Positions 25,905 through 34,067 of a DNA stretch of 64,000 bases are shown here, piece by piece. The notes beneath the pieces were generated by a model. That model had not been told where the DNA came from. It worked only from the letters and a program-made list of their open reading frames with translations, and did no database searches. Where the stretch lies: positions 1-64,000 of the forward strand of contig CAJTTB010000005.1 in assembly GCA_910579175.1 (NCBI GenBank), written 5' to 3'. Source of the DNA: an uncultured Oscillospiraceae bacterium. GTDB taxonomy: Bacteria; Bacillota; Clostridia; Oscillospirales; Ruminococcaceae. Positions within the stretch are counted from its first letter, which is position 1; the number at the start of each line of letters is the position of its first letter. The position numbers and the translations under genes are program-made.

Positions 25905-25941
25905 GAGATGTTTTTATCAGATATTTGATAGAAAACATCTC
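25905..25941 (+). terminator. Terminator after the GGGtGRT gene
   Basis: GAGATGTTTTT (25905-25915) pairs with AAAACATCTC (25932-25941), with ATCA/TGAT extending the stem inside; TTATTTTAT follows. Confidence 0.75.
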
Positions 25942-25966
25942 TTATTTTATGTACGAAAAAGATAAA

Positions 25967-26013
25967 AAAGTAGTGACTGGTCAATACAATTCGTATCAAC
26001 CAGTCGCTACTTT
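25967..26013. terminator. Bidirectional terminator
   Basis: AAAGTAGTGACTGGT (25967-25981) and ACCAGTCGCTACTTT (25999-26013) pair with one wobble. The T run on the minus strand suits the end of the small membrane-protein gene at 26065-26358. Confidence 0.8.
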
Positions 26014-26064
26014 ATTTATAAGGAGGCCTTCATCCAAAAGATGATAGCTTTATTAATTTGGGGG

Positions 26065-26358
26065 CTATACTTGATGTATTGGTGTATTAGAGAAAAGATA
26101 AACTTGTTCTTGAAATGTTTCGTTTAAGATTTCTTCTGGTTCCACAATACCATGGCTGTGTGATTTTCGAATTTGAAAATAGATGCTGCCAATTAGCCCA
26201 ATGATTACACATATATCAGAAAATCCAGTGAGCAGGTCTTTTGTCATAAAATGATAAACGCAAACAGGAATGGCAAATAAAATAACAAGAAGAAACGAGA
26301 TAAAGCGTTTGCCGATTCGAATCCTCTTTTGCAAAGAGTTGTATTTTTGCGAGTACAT
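26065..26358 (-). CDS. Small two-segment membrane protein of unknown function
   Basis: A 97-residue protein: basic N-terminus (KRIRIGKRF), two hydrophobic stretches (FISFLLVILFAIPVCVYHF, and about 46-62), and an acidic soluble tail (EPEEILNETFQEQVY). No family is recognised. The RBS is poor, which lowers confidence. Supporting signs are a TATAAT box 50 bases upstream on the minus strand (26413-26408) and a strong terminator 50 bases after the stop. Confidence 0.5.
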   Translation of the reverse strand: MYSQKYNSLQKRIRIGKRFISFLLVILFAIPVCVYHFMTKDLLTGFSDICVIIGLIGSIYFQIRKSHSHGIVEPEEILNETFQEQVYLFSNTPIHQV

Positions 26359-26735
26359 TTCATATCAAGAAGATTGACAATTTTGTAATAGAATATCAAT
26401 TATCTATATTATAACATAAATGGAAGATAAAATATATAGATTATGTGAAGTTTTATTAAATATTTTGTTTGATAAAGTAAAAATCATAGGCTGCCTTTGA
26501 AAGCAGTCTATGATTTTTAAAAAGATATCTTTGATAACCTGATATAAATTGAATATAGGTTCAACTGTGTAATAACATTTGTTTATTCGGCTTTTCTATC
26601 AGACTATCTATTTTTATTATGAATGATTTTAATAATTTCTACAAGGGATTATTCCCAAATGGTTAAAATCGTGCTTGAAAAACACACTATCTGATGATTT
26701 TGGCATAGATATAAGTAAAACATAAAAAGGGACTG
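26359..26735. other. Intergenic region
   Basis: Contains the -10 box for the preceding small gene and the terminator-like hairpin at 26480-26517. Between 26520 and 26735 I see only AT-rich sequence. Confidence 0.45.
26480..26517 (-). terminator. Hairpin between small membrane gene and XRE regulator
   Basis: AAAATCATAGGCTGC (26480-26494) pairs with GCAGTCTATGATTTT (26503-26517) with one mismatch. It is flanked by A and T runs, and could terminate transcripts in either direction. Confidence 0.7.
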
Positions 26736-27113
26736 TTACAGTCTATCTTCTTGTTGTTGGGAGGTTTTCTGTTGCGATTTTAAGAGTTGAATGTATTCCA
26801 ATATTTTTTTTTGATCTGTTTCAGATAAATTAAGAGATTCCAAATAACAAGTATATTGAATATCATTCATTTGAATATCAAATTGTTTGGTATTGGATTT
26901 ATCTTCGATTAAATCTGATTTTAAAATACCAAAATAATTTGCCAATAATTCGATTTTATCAATTCTGGGATATTTATTTCCATGATACCAATCTGAGAAA
27001 GTACTGTATTTAAAACCAAGAGCTTGACAGATGGTATTTCTATCTTTTTGGAATTGTTTCATATAGCGCCGTAAATTTCGAGAAAAGATTTCTTTGTTTT
27101 CTGATTTAGTCAT
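26736..27113 (-). CDS. XRE family regulator (phage-repressor-like)
   Basis: A 125-residue DNA-binding protein. The N-terminal helix-turn-helix (about 8-65) reads FSRNLRRYMKQFQKDRNTIC, ALGFKYSTFSDWYHGNKYPR and IDKIELLANYFGI. The C-terminal part is short and helical (LNLSETDQKKILEYIQLL), without a protease or metal domain. RBS AAGGAG is well spaced. It is divergent from a second small XRE gene, with promoters facing away from each other and operator-like dyads in both spacers, as in repressor/Cro control regions. It probably represses itself and its neighbour. Confidence 0.85.
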   Translation of the reverse strand: MTKSENKEIFSRNLRRYMKQFQKDRNTICQALGFKYSTFSDWYHGNKYPRIDKIELLANYFGILKSDLIEDKSNTKQFDIQMNDIQYTCYLESLNLSETDQKKILEYIQLLKSQQKTSQQQEDRL

Positions 27114-27145
27114 ATGGCTTCTCCTTTATTGTAGCGATTTTTTTT

Positions 27146-27174
27146 ATTATACGTTTTTAGTATTAAAAAATCAA
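27146..27174 (-). promoter_or_regulatory. Promoter of the leftward XRE gene with operator-like dyad
   Basis: Minus strand TTGATT (27174-27169), 17-base spacer, TATAAT (27151-27146). The spacer holds ATACTAAAAACGTAT, an imperfect dyad with 4-base arms next to the -10 box. Confidence 0.65.
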
Positions 27175-27205
27175 CTATTTGCCTTAGAATATGACTTTTT
27201 TGATA

Positions 27206-27234
27206 TTGACAAAACGCTTTAAGCGTAATAAAAT
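27206..27234 (+). promoter_or_regulatory. Promoter of the rightward XRE gene with perfect palindrome
   Basis: TTGACA (27206-27211), 17-base spacer, TAAAAT (27229-27234). The spacer carries the perfect 13-bp palindrome ACGCTTTAAGCGT (27214-27226), an ideal repressor position. Confidence 0.72.
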
Positions 27235-27256
27235 AAAAGGGAAAGAAGGTGAAATG

Positions 27257-27448
27257 ATGAAAATATCATTGAAAGCGGCTAGAATTAATCAAAGATACAC
27301 ACAAAAACAAGCAGCAGCATTGTTGGGAATTAGTGCAGAAACTTTAATTAGTTGGGAGAAAGGAAGAACCTTCCCGAATATCAAAGCAATTGAGAAGATA
27401 GAAAAATTATATCAAATTACTTATGACGAAATTTATTTTTGTGTATAA
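27257..27448 (+). CDS. Small XRE family regulator (Cro-like)
   Basis: A 63-residue protein that is only a helix-turn-helix domain: SLKAARINQRYTQKQAAALL, GISAETLISWEKGRTFPNIKAI and YDEIYF. Size and position opposite another XRE gene resemble Cro-type proteins. Two adjacent ATG codons (27254, 27257) follow AAGAAGGTG; the second is better spaced. It is probably followed in the same transcript by the small gene at 27486. Confidence 0.82.
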   Translation: MKISLKAARINQRYTQKQAAALLGISAETLISWEKGRTFPNIKAIEKIEKLYQITYDEIYFCV

Positions 27449-27485
27449 GCATATTTTTTAAATGGTTAAGAAAGGCATTTTCTGA

Positions 27486-27686
27486 ATGAAAGAACGTTTA
27501 GAAAACTCTACTATAATACTTTGTAAAATTATGATTGTATTAAATCGGACAAGAATTTTAAAAGTATCCAGTGACACAAATTTATCAGCAAGAGAAAGAA
27601 AACAGACAATCGATTTAGCCAAAAAGTCTATTCAATTTTATCAAAATATCATTCTAAGAAAAGAGAAAACGAATCCTTTGAAATAG
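27486..27686 (+). CDS. Small basic protein of unknown function
   Basis: A 66-residue basic, helical protein (RERKQTIDLAKKSIQFYQNIIL). No family is recognised. The RBS (AAAGG, 12 bases before ATG) is poorly spaced. It lies 37 bases after the Cro-like gene and before a strong terminator, so it would be the end of that short operon. It could be a leftover of a prophage or similar element. Confidence 0.4.
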   Translation: MKERLENSTIILCKIMIVLNRTRILKVSSDTNLSARERKQTIDLAKKSIQFYQNIILRKEKTNPLK

Positions 27687-27747
27687 GAAAGTTAAGGAAT
27701 ATTTATGCGGTTGAGTATCATATATCATTGGCTGTTTTGTCACAAAA

Positions 27748-27788
27748 AAATAATTCAACAATGTATTGGTTGTTGAATTATTTTTTTT
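27748..27788. terminator. Bidirectional terminator
   Basis: AAATAATTCAACAA (27748-27761) and TTGTTGAATTATTT (27770-27783) form a 14-bp stem followed by T8. It lies between the small XRE operon and the convergent nucleoside hydrolase gene. Confidence 0.9.
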
Positions 27789-27820
27789 AAGTATGATTTT
27801 ATCATATGGTAATTCATTTG

Positions 27821-28738
27821 TTAAGTGTCTTGGGTTAATTTTAAATATAAGTCTTTCATCAGATTGTCGCGATGCACACCATATACATATCGAATAAAAT
27901 GCCGTGTTGGATCAAAGGAATAATGATGGTCATATTGTGGAATTGGCGCATGTTCTAAACGGTCAAGTAAAAAGTTTCCATCTAATAACCATGCAACAGC
28001 GGTTACATCCCAGATGACGCGACTCCAGAAATCATCCCCATGATAGTGTTTTGCCTCTTTTGTAGTGACATCTACTAAGTAATCACACAATTTATTTTTC
28101 CCACGGAACCAATATTCTAACTCTGGACCAGTGATTGTGAAGTGACTAACAACGCCCATACATGGAAGTTGTACAACAGGTACTTTGGAATCAAATACCA
28201 CCCTTGCAGCCGCAACATCTTGAAACATATTAAACTCATAACTGTCATGCCATTCATAAGAATGACCACCAAGCCAAACAATTACAATTTTATCTGCAAT
28301 TTTAGGTTCCAATAACAATGCAGAGGCAATATTGGTAATGGCAGCAATTGCTACCACATAAAGAGGTTTGTCATCTGGTTGAGCCATTGCGCGTGCAACC
28401 AAGTCTTTGGCAGCCGGAGAAATGACTGGGTGTTGTTCATCAGAAAGATATGTTTCAGACCCCTTATATACAACAGAATCATAGCGATGTTCATCCATTA
28501 AGTCCAAAACATGAAGAATTTCTTGATAACTTTTTTCCATACCATCTTTTGGGTTAGTGGCTTTATCATTGAAAAAGGGTGCTGCATAGATTGCTTTTAA
28601 ATTTAGTTTTTCGCTGGATTTGATAAGATATGCCAAAGCATATTGATCATCAATTTCATTAAAAGTATCTGTGTCTAGAATGACATCTACCATTCCAGTT
28701 GGCTTTTGTAAACGTTTTAATAGTTGTTCTTGTGTCAT
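27821..28738 (-). CDS. Nucleoside hydrolase family protein
   Basis: A 305-residue enzyme of the inosine/uridine-preferring nucleoside hydrolase fold, which splits nucleosides into base and ribose. The calcium-binding motif DTDTFNEIDD (22-31) is present; it departs from the usual DTDxGxDD by one extra residue pair. ITNIASAL (about 131) and FNMFQDVAAARVVFDS (about 169), the NxxxDPxAA-like region with Gln before Asp, follow, and VIWDVTAVAWLL holds the last Asp. It is a divergent member, so the substrate is uncertain. RBS AGGAGG is ideal. The gene stands alone. Confidence 0.85.
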   Translation of the reverse strand: MTQEQLLKRLQKPTGMVDVILDTDTFNEIDDQYALAYLIKSSEKLNLKAIYAAPFFNDKATNPKDGMEKSYQEILHVLDLMDEHRYDSVVYKGSETYLSDEQHPVISPAAKDLVARAMAQPDDKPLYVVAIAAITNIASALLLEPKIADKIVIVWLGGHSYEWHDSYEFNMFQDVAAARVVFDSKVPVVQLPCMGVVSHFTITGPELEYWFRGKNKLCDYLVDVTTKEAKHYHGDDFWSRVIWDVTAVAWLLDGNFLLDRLEHAPIPQYDHHYSFDPTRHFIRYVYGVHRDNLMKDLYLKLTQDT

Positions 28739-28923
28739 AAAACACCTCCTATATGGAATTTACTATCTTTGTTTTTTGTGATAATGGATAAAGAAAAGTT
28801 ATTGTAAAAATTTGTTTTGAGTGAAAAATTAATTTTTTGATTAGAATATCTGATATCAAGGATTTTGTCAATTATTTTTTTGTGAAGTTTGTTTGATAAC
28901 ATACAAATAAAGTAATATCTCGT

Positions 28924-29391
28924 TTAGGATATATTTTTATCTGATGTGGTTGGTTTGGAATTTAAAGATGATTGATGCCATGTCATCAGATATTCCACTT
29001 CTGATGTGTCGATATCTATTTCTTCGGCTGTGATTTCAAAACCTGCATTCTGATAGAATAAAATTGCACGCCTATTATGTTTGTAAACATGTAAGTGCAG
29101 TGTTTCTCTTTTGCATTTTATAACATTGAGAAGTTCGGTTCCAATGCCTTTGGAGCGTTTGGAGTTTTTTACAAATATTCCTGCGATATTATGATCTATC
29201 AGACCAATAAAACCATTGATTGTTCCATCGGATTCTGATACAAAAACTTCTGCTTTTGGAATCATCTCTTTTACAAAGTCATAGTGATTCTTCCAGTAGG
29301 ATTCGTCTATAAATGAATGCGCTTCTATATTTGCTGTAAGCCAGAGAGACATGATATTGTCTAAGTCATTTTCTCTAAATTTTCTTATCAT
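28924..29391 (-). CDS. GNAT family N-acetyltransferase
   Basis: A 155-residue acetyltransferase. Conserved parts: MIRKFRENDLDNIMSLWL, strand GFIGLI, the acetyl-CoA pyrophosphate loop KRSKGIGTELL (RxxGxG type), and NRRAILFYQNAGFEI. It resembles the small YjaB/YiaC-like proteins that acetylate amines or protein N-termini; the substrate is unknown. ATG 29391 is eight bases after GAGG; the frame is open 14 codons further upstream, but that would place the RBS inside the gene. It stands alone. Confidence 0.87.
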   Translation of the reverse strand: MIRKFRENDLDNIMSLWLTANIEAHSFIDESYWKNHYDFVKEMIPKAEVFVSESDGTINGFIGLIDHNIAGIFVKNSKRSKGIGTELLNVIKCKRETLHLHVYKHNRRAILFYQNAGFEITAEEIDIDTSEVEYLMTWHQSSLNSKPTTSDKNIS

Positions 29392-29661
29392 ACTATTTTC
29401 CTCAATTTTGATTTGTTGGTTTGATTTTATCACAATTGACAGGAAAGTACAAGACGCAGCTTTATGGTCTTGTTTCTATAAAAAGAGGCAAGATGACTGC
29501 TTACTAGACAAAAAATGTTTTTTTCTGTATAATGAAAAATAATATTGATTGAAAGTGTGTCTGCGAACACAAAAAATAATGATTATGATTGAAATAGCAG
29601 TATGCTTTTAAAAGCAAAGTAACTATAAATTCTTTAGAAAGTAAAAAAGGTGGTAAAATAT

Positions 29662-30141
29662 ATGGATAAGTTATTGTCTTTATTAGAGGAAAATGCCAGA
29701 CTGACCAATGCGCAGCTTGCTGTGATGCTTGAAACAACCGAAGACGAAATTACCGCTCGGATTGAACAATATGAACAGGAAGGCATTATCAAGGGCTATA
29801 CGACTGTTTTAGATAAGGAAAAAATCGATAAAGATTATGTAGTGGCAATTATTGAATTAAAAGTTACCCCAAAGCGTGATTTTGGTTTTGAAGAAATCGC
29901 CAAACGCGTTGCGGAATATTCTGAAGTGGAAAGCGTTTATCTGATGTCTGGAGGTTATGATTTAGCAGTATTTGTCAATGGAAAAACCTTTAAAGATATT
30001 GCATTATTTGTATCAAAACGATTGGCAGTTTTGGATTCTGTGATTTCTACGGCAACACATTTTTTGTTATCACGTTATAAAGAAAAGGGCTTTCTAATCA
30101 AAGAGGAAGAAACTGATGAGAGGAGCGTATCATTTCTGTGA
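29662..30141 (+). CDS. Lrp/AsnC family transcriptional regulator
   Basis: A 159-residue regulator with an N-terminal winged helix (LLSLLEENARLTNAQLAVML, TTEDEITARIEQYEQEGII) and a C-terminal RAM ligand-binding domain (VVAIIELKVTP, VESVYLMSGGYDLAVFVNG). Such proteins sense amino acids as octamers. ATG 29662 has AAAGGTGG before it. The stop overlaps the GTG start of the aminotransferase gene by four bases. The pair is common in Firmicutes, and the regulator probably controls amino-acid use by that enzyme. Confidence 0.9.
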   Translation: MDKLLSLLEENARLTNAQLAVMLETTEDEITARIEQYEQEGIIKGYTTVLDKEKIDKDYVVAIIELKVTPKRDFGFEEIAKRVAEYSEVESVYLMSGGYDLAVFVNGKTFKDIALFVSKRLAVLDSVISTATHFLLSRYKEKGFLIKEEETDERSVSFL

Positions 30142-31307
30142 TAGATTACAATAAAATCATACCTGAAAAAATTCAGGCAATCAAACCTTCAGGGATTCGT
30201 CGTTTTTTTGATATTGCCAATGAAATGGAAGGGGTTATTTCACTGGGTGTTGGTGAGCCTGATTTTAAAACGCCATTTGCAGTTCGCCAAGCAGCAATTC
30301 AAACTTTGGAAAAAGGACGGACTTGGTATTCTGCCAATGCTGGTATGTTTGAACTTAGACAGGAAATTTCAAAGTATCTCAAGCGTAGATTTCAGCTAGA
30401 ATACCAACCAAGAGAAGAAATTGTAGTAACCGTGGGTGGCTCAGAAGCAATTGACTTATGCATTCGTGCCCTGTTAAACGACGGAGATGAAGTATTGATA
30501 CCACAGCCCAGTTTTGTGTGTTATGCTCCGCTTGTAACATTGGCACATGGTGTACCAGTGCCAATTTCAACAAAAGCCCAAAATCATTTTCGCTTGACCA
30601 AACAAGAACTTTTAGATAGCATCACTGATAAGACAAAGGTATTGATTTTGCCATATCCGAATAATCCTACTGGTGGTGTTATGCGAAAAGAACATTTAGA
30701 AGAAATTGCAGAAGTTTTACGTGAGCGTGAAATTATGGTACTGTCCGACGAGGTTTATGCAGAATTGACCTATAATGGTACGCATGTTTCGATTGCTCAG
30801 ATAGATGGTATGTGGGAGCGCACCGTTGTAGTAAATGGATTTTCAAAATCTTATTCTATGACAGGGTGGCGTCTTGGATTTGCAGCAGGACCAGCGCCGA
30901 TTATTAAACAGATGACAAAAATTCATCAATATGCCATTATGTGTGCACCAACAACCAGTCAATATGCGGCAATAGAAGCATTGAGAAATTGTGATTTGAG
31001 TATTGAGCATATGCGTTCAGAATATAATACACGCCGTCGTTTGATTGTGGATTCATTTCGCAGATTGGGACTAGACTGTTTTGAACCAGAAGGTGCATTT
31101 TATATTTTTCCATCGATTCAGAGCACTGGATTGACTTCAGAAGAATTTTGTGAAAAATTATTATTCGCTCAAAAAGTTGCAGTGGTTCCAGGGGATGCCT
31201 TTGGAGAAAGTGGAGAAGGATTTATTCGCGTTTCCTATTCCTATTCTGTGAATCATATTTTGGAAGCGGTTAAGAGAATTGAAAAGTTCTTAATATCTTT
31301 GAAATAA
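30138..31307 (+). CDS. Class I/II pyridoxal-phosphate aminotransferase
   Basis: A 389-residue fold-type I aminotransferase. VTVGGSEAIDLCIRALL (cofactor phosphate site), PYPNNPTGGVM (Asn binding), LSDEVYAEL (Asp to the pyridine N) and SKSYSMTGWRLGF (Schiff-base Lys about residue 238) are all present, with RVSYSYS near the end giving the substrate carboxylate Arg. It resembles PatA/aromatic aminotransferases. It starts at GTG, overlapping the Lrp-type gene by four bases, so translation is coupled. Confidence 0.93.
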   Translation: MIDYNKIIPEKIQAIKPSGIRRFFDIANEMEGVISLGVGEPDFKTPFAVRQAAIQTLEKGRTWYSANAGMFELRQEISKYLKRRFQLEYQPREEIVVTVGGSEAIDLCIRALLNDGDEVLIPQPSFVCYAPLVTLAHGVPVPISTKAQNHFRLTKQELLDSITDKTKVLILPYPNNPTGGVMRKEHLEEIAEVLREREIMVLSDEVYAELTYNGTHVSIAQIDGMWERTVVVNGFSKSYSMTGWRLGFAAGPAPIIKQMTKIHQYAIMCAPTTSQYAAIEALRNCDLSIEHMRSEYNTRRRLIVDSFRRLGLDCFEPEGAFYIFPSIQSTGLTSEEFCEKLLFAQKVAVVPGDAFGESGEGFIRVSYSYSVNHILEAVKRIEKFLISLK

Positions 31308-31630
31308 GGTATTTATAGTTCCATTGCTTTGAAATGATGGGGCAAAATCTTTATAAAATATGTTCACCCAATATGGATAGAGATGATAGGTTATCATTGT
31401 GTGATAAGTCATAAATCATTTTTATCATAATCAAAAATAACTTAGCATTGGCTATTGCAGATTCATAAATAAACTTTGAATCTATTTTGGTATATTTGTG
31501 AAAACTATCTGGATTGCCTTGAAAAGAACTAGATAATTTGATATAATATAAAATAGGTCTAATGCCATTATTTTGTAATAATTGTATAACAGTCATATCA
31601 AAATTTATTCAAAAGAAAGAAGATATTGTG
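31308..31630. other. Intergenic region before the glycosyltransferase gene
   Basis: Holds the promoter at 31519-31547. A minus-strand open frame (31596-31351, 81 codons) crosses this promoter, has no RBS and matches nothing I know, so it is not called. Confidence 0.5.
31519..31547 (+). promoter_or_regulatory. Promoter for the glycosyltransferase gene
   Basis: TTGAAA (31519-31524), 17-base spacer, TATAAT (31542-31547), 84 bases before the start codon. Confidence 0.75.
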
Positions 31631-33790
31631 ATGAAAAGACGAAAAAAGAATCCCGTATCTGTGACCACACAGGTGCGATTATTACCTAAAACAAAGCCGC
31701 TTTTATTGACCATTTCATTATTGGTTTCCAATCGAATTGATACAATTCGCAAATGTATGGATTCTATTAGGCCAATTTTGAACAGCATTCCCAGTGAATT
31801 AATTGTAGTAGATACCGGCAGTACAGATGGCTCTATCGATATTGTAAGAGAATATACAGATAACATTGTATCTTTTGATTGGTGCGATGACTTTGCAGCA
31901 GCTAGAAATGCTGGGTTAGAACATGCAAAGGGAGAATGGTTTTTATACTTAGATGATGATGAGTGGTTTGAAGATGTCACTACAATCATTGATTTTTTTC
32001 AATCGGAAGATTGGCGCAAATATGCCAGTGCTGGTTATAGAGTCCGCAATTATCACAATAAAACTTCAGGAAGTTATCAAGACGCTTTTGTTATGAGGAT
32101 GTCTTATATTTCTAAGGACTTGAAATTTGTTGGAGAGGTGCATGAAGTACTGATGCCATTATATTCCCCAACCAAAGAATTCGACTGCTATGTACATCAT
32201 TATGGATATGCTTATGAAACCCATGAGCAATTTTATAGTCACTTTGAAAGAAATATGAAACTGTTGAAAAAACAATTTCAAAAACATCCTCAAGATGTAA
32301 GATGTTATTTGCAGATGATACAGGAATATCGCAGTATTGAGGAATATGGACTCGCCAAGAAATTCTGTTATGATGCTATTGCGTTGGAACAAAAAGAACA
32401 GCCAGGATATATAAATTGGGTTTATGTAGAACTAATTAAACTTTGTTTGTTAAGCGGTGAACCAAATAAAGCGATTACAGAAGGGGAACGATTATTAGAA
32501 GAATATCCAATGACCCAACTTGCGCGAATGGGAATTCTTTGCGCTATGTTTGATGGTTTAAAATTGCAACAAACAGATGAAGCTGCTCAAAAGATACTAA
32601 AAAATGCAATAGAACTTTTAAAGCTGACAGAATTCTTTCAGAAAAATCCAAATGAATTGATAAGTCAACAGATCTTGTCTATGAGAGAAGTCTTGGAGGA
32701 ATCAACCACGACCAATGTTTGTATATTGGGGATTCAAGCTGCCATTCAGCTGAAAAAATTTGATCAGTTTTGCCAAATTTTAAGAATTTATTTGCTGGGA
32801 GAAAGCCCCATTTCTGCCGCTAAAATACAATTGATTGAAACTGCGAAAAAGGCTATGCCCCAAAAACAGGAAACACTGATACAATTTTTAGCAAAGTTGG
32901 AATTGGAAGATCCTTATATTTATTTACAGAGATTATTGGTTGCGCAAATGGCAGGCAACCAAGAAAAGATGCAGGCTATTTTAAAAGAATATCTACAAAA
33001 AGGTTGGAATTGCTTGACACCATATGAACAAGTGTGGGTGATAGCAGTAAGGAATCGGCTTCCCGCAGTTGAGGAATTATTGGGACAATTAGATGAGGAT
33101 AATTGGAGAAATATCCTTCAACAGCTTGTACAAAATGGAACAGACCAGCAACGACAAGAATTATTTTCTTTGGCAGAAGAAAAATTGAGACCAATTGACC
33201 CAGTCCATACAGATTATTTGAATGGATTACTATATGAGGCGATTATATTCCAACTAGACCAGCAAACATCGTATAGCAATGAGCAGGTAATTGGCTTTTT
33301 TGAGCAGTACAGCAAATATATCATTGCTTATTATCGTGCATTGTATCAAGAACGATTATTTCAAGAAGAAAATACCCTTTATCTTCCCAAACCTTGTCGT
33401 TTTTCTTTGCAAATTCAAAAGGCATTTAAAATATATCATGAGCAAAAATATAATTTGTATTTGCAAGAGTTGAAAACTGCAATTGAAATTTCTCCTGGTA
33501 TGGCACAACCAATTAAGGTGTTGATTTATTTGTTAGAAAAAGAATTGCCAGAGGAACAAACACAAGCACCAAATGCAGATGAGATTGATGTAGAAGCCTC
33601 TGCGGAATTTATCAAATTGGCAATTCAAGTAAAACAGGAAATTAAAAGATTGATTGCACAGGGAAATGACACTGAGGCAGCTTGTGTATTACAACAGCTA
33701 AAACTTTTGGTTCCAAGCGATCCAGAAATTGAATTACTAGAAGAAATGATAAAAAATTCTACGACGAAAAATAGTACTTTGAAAAATTAA
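31631..33790 (+). CDS. Family 2 glycosyltransferase with long TPR-like C-terminus
   Basis: A 719-residue cytoplasmic protein. The N-terminal GT-A domain (about 25-230) shows ISLLVSNRIDTIRKCMDSI, DTGSTDGSIDIV and the metal-binding DDDEWF, with FVGEVHEVL further on. This matches the SunS-like TPR-glycosyltransferase group, some of which glycosylate peptides or bacteriocins. The remaining 480 residues are helical repeats of TPR character (QMIQEYRSIEEYGLAKKFC, KAITEGERLLEEYP), probably for protein recognition. ATG 31631 follows AAAGAAG. No bacteriocin or precursor-peptide gene is visible next to it, so the acceptor is unknown. Confidence 0.85.
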   Translation: MKRRKKNPVSVTTQVRLLPKTKPLLLTISLLVSNRIDTIRKCMDSIRPILNSIPSELIVVDTGSTDGSIDIVREYTDNIVSFDWCDDFAAARNAGLEHAKGEWFLYLDDDEWFEDVTTIIDFFQSEDWRKYASAGYRVRNYHNKTSGSYQDAFVMRMSYISKDLKFVGEVHEVLMPLYSPTKEFDCYVHHYGYAYETHEQFYSHFERNMKLLKKQFQKHPQDVRCYLQMIQEYRSIEEYGLAKKFCYDAIALEQKEQPGYINWVYVELIKLCLLSGEPNKAITEGERLLEEYPMTQLARMGILCAMFDGLKLQQTDEAAQKILKNAIELLKLTEFFQKNPNELISQQILSMREVLEESTTTNVCILGIQAAIQLKKFDQFCQILRIYLLGESPISAAKIQLIETAKKAMPQKQETLIQFLAKLELEDPYIYLQRLLVAQMAGNQEKMQAILKEYLQKGWNCLTPYEQVWVIAVRNRLPAVEELLGQLDEDNWRNILQQLVQNGTDQQRQELFSLAEEKLRPIDPVHTDYLNGLLYEAIIFQLDQQTSYSNEQVIGFFEQYSKYIIAYYRALYQERLFQEENTLYLPKPCRFSLQIQKAFKIYHEQKYNLYLQELKTAIEISPGMAQPIKVLIYLLEKELPEEQTQAPNADEIDVEASAEFIKLAIQVKQEIKRLIAQGNDTEAACVLQQLKLLVPSDPEIELLEEMIKNSTTKNSTLKN

Positions 33791-33818
33791 ATCATTTGTT
33801 TTGAAAGAAATCATAGTA

Positions 33819-33846
33819 AAATCCCTTAGCTTTTGCTAAGGGATTT
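33819..33846 (+). terminator. Terminator after the glycosyltransferase gene
   Basis: AAATCCCTTAGC (33819-33830), TTTT loop, GCTAAGGGATTT (33835-33846): a perfect 12-bp stem. Confidence 0.92.
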
Positions 33847-33976
33847 GTTGTTATGATATCATGGTAAAATATCAGAAAATATTACCTTTTGTATATGTTT
33901 GAGAATGAATAGAAAAGTGAGCTGCTATCTGTTAAAATAGTATTAAAATCAAGATAATCAAGTAAAAAAGCTTTCC

Positions 33977-34013
33977 AACTAACGGTTGAATTTCCCCGAC
34001 TCAACCGCTAGTT
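33977..34013. other. Inverted repeat upstream of the membrane XRE gene
   Basis: AACTAACGGTTGA (33977-33989) and TCAACCGCTAGTT (34001-34013) pair with one mismatch around CCCC-containing loop sequence. It lies 55 bases before the regulator gene: a leader hairpin or an operator. Confidence 0.5.
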
Positions 34014-34067
34014 TGTGTAAAAAGTATGTAATCAAGTGTATCATTTGAGAGGAAAGGAGAAACTAGA

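Noticed and set aside
26041..26130. 28-residue frame starting MIALLIWGLYLMYW after an AAGGAGG
   Set aside because: The RBS is 14 bases away, and the frame lies antisense to the end of the small membrane-protein gene.
31351..31596. 81-codon minus-strand frame before the glycosyltransferase gene
   Set aside because: Crosses a clear + strand promoter, has no RBS and no known relatives that I can see.
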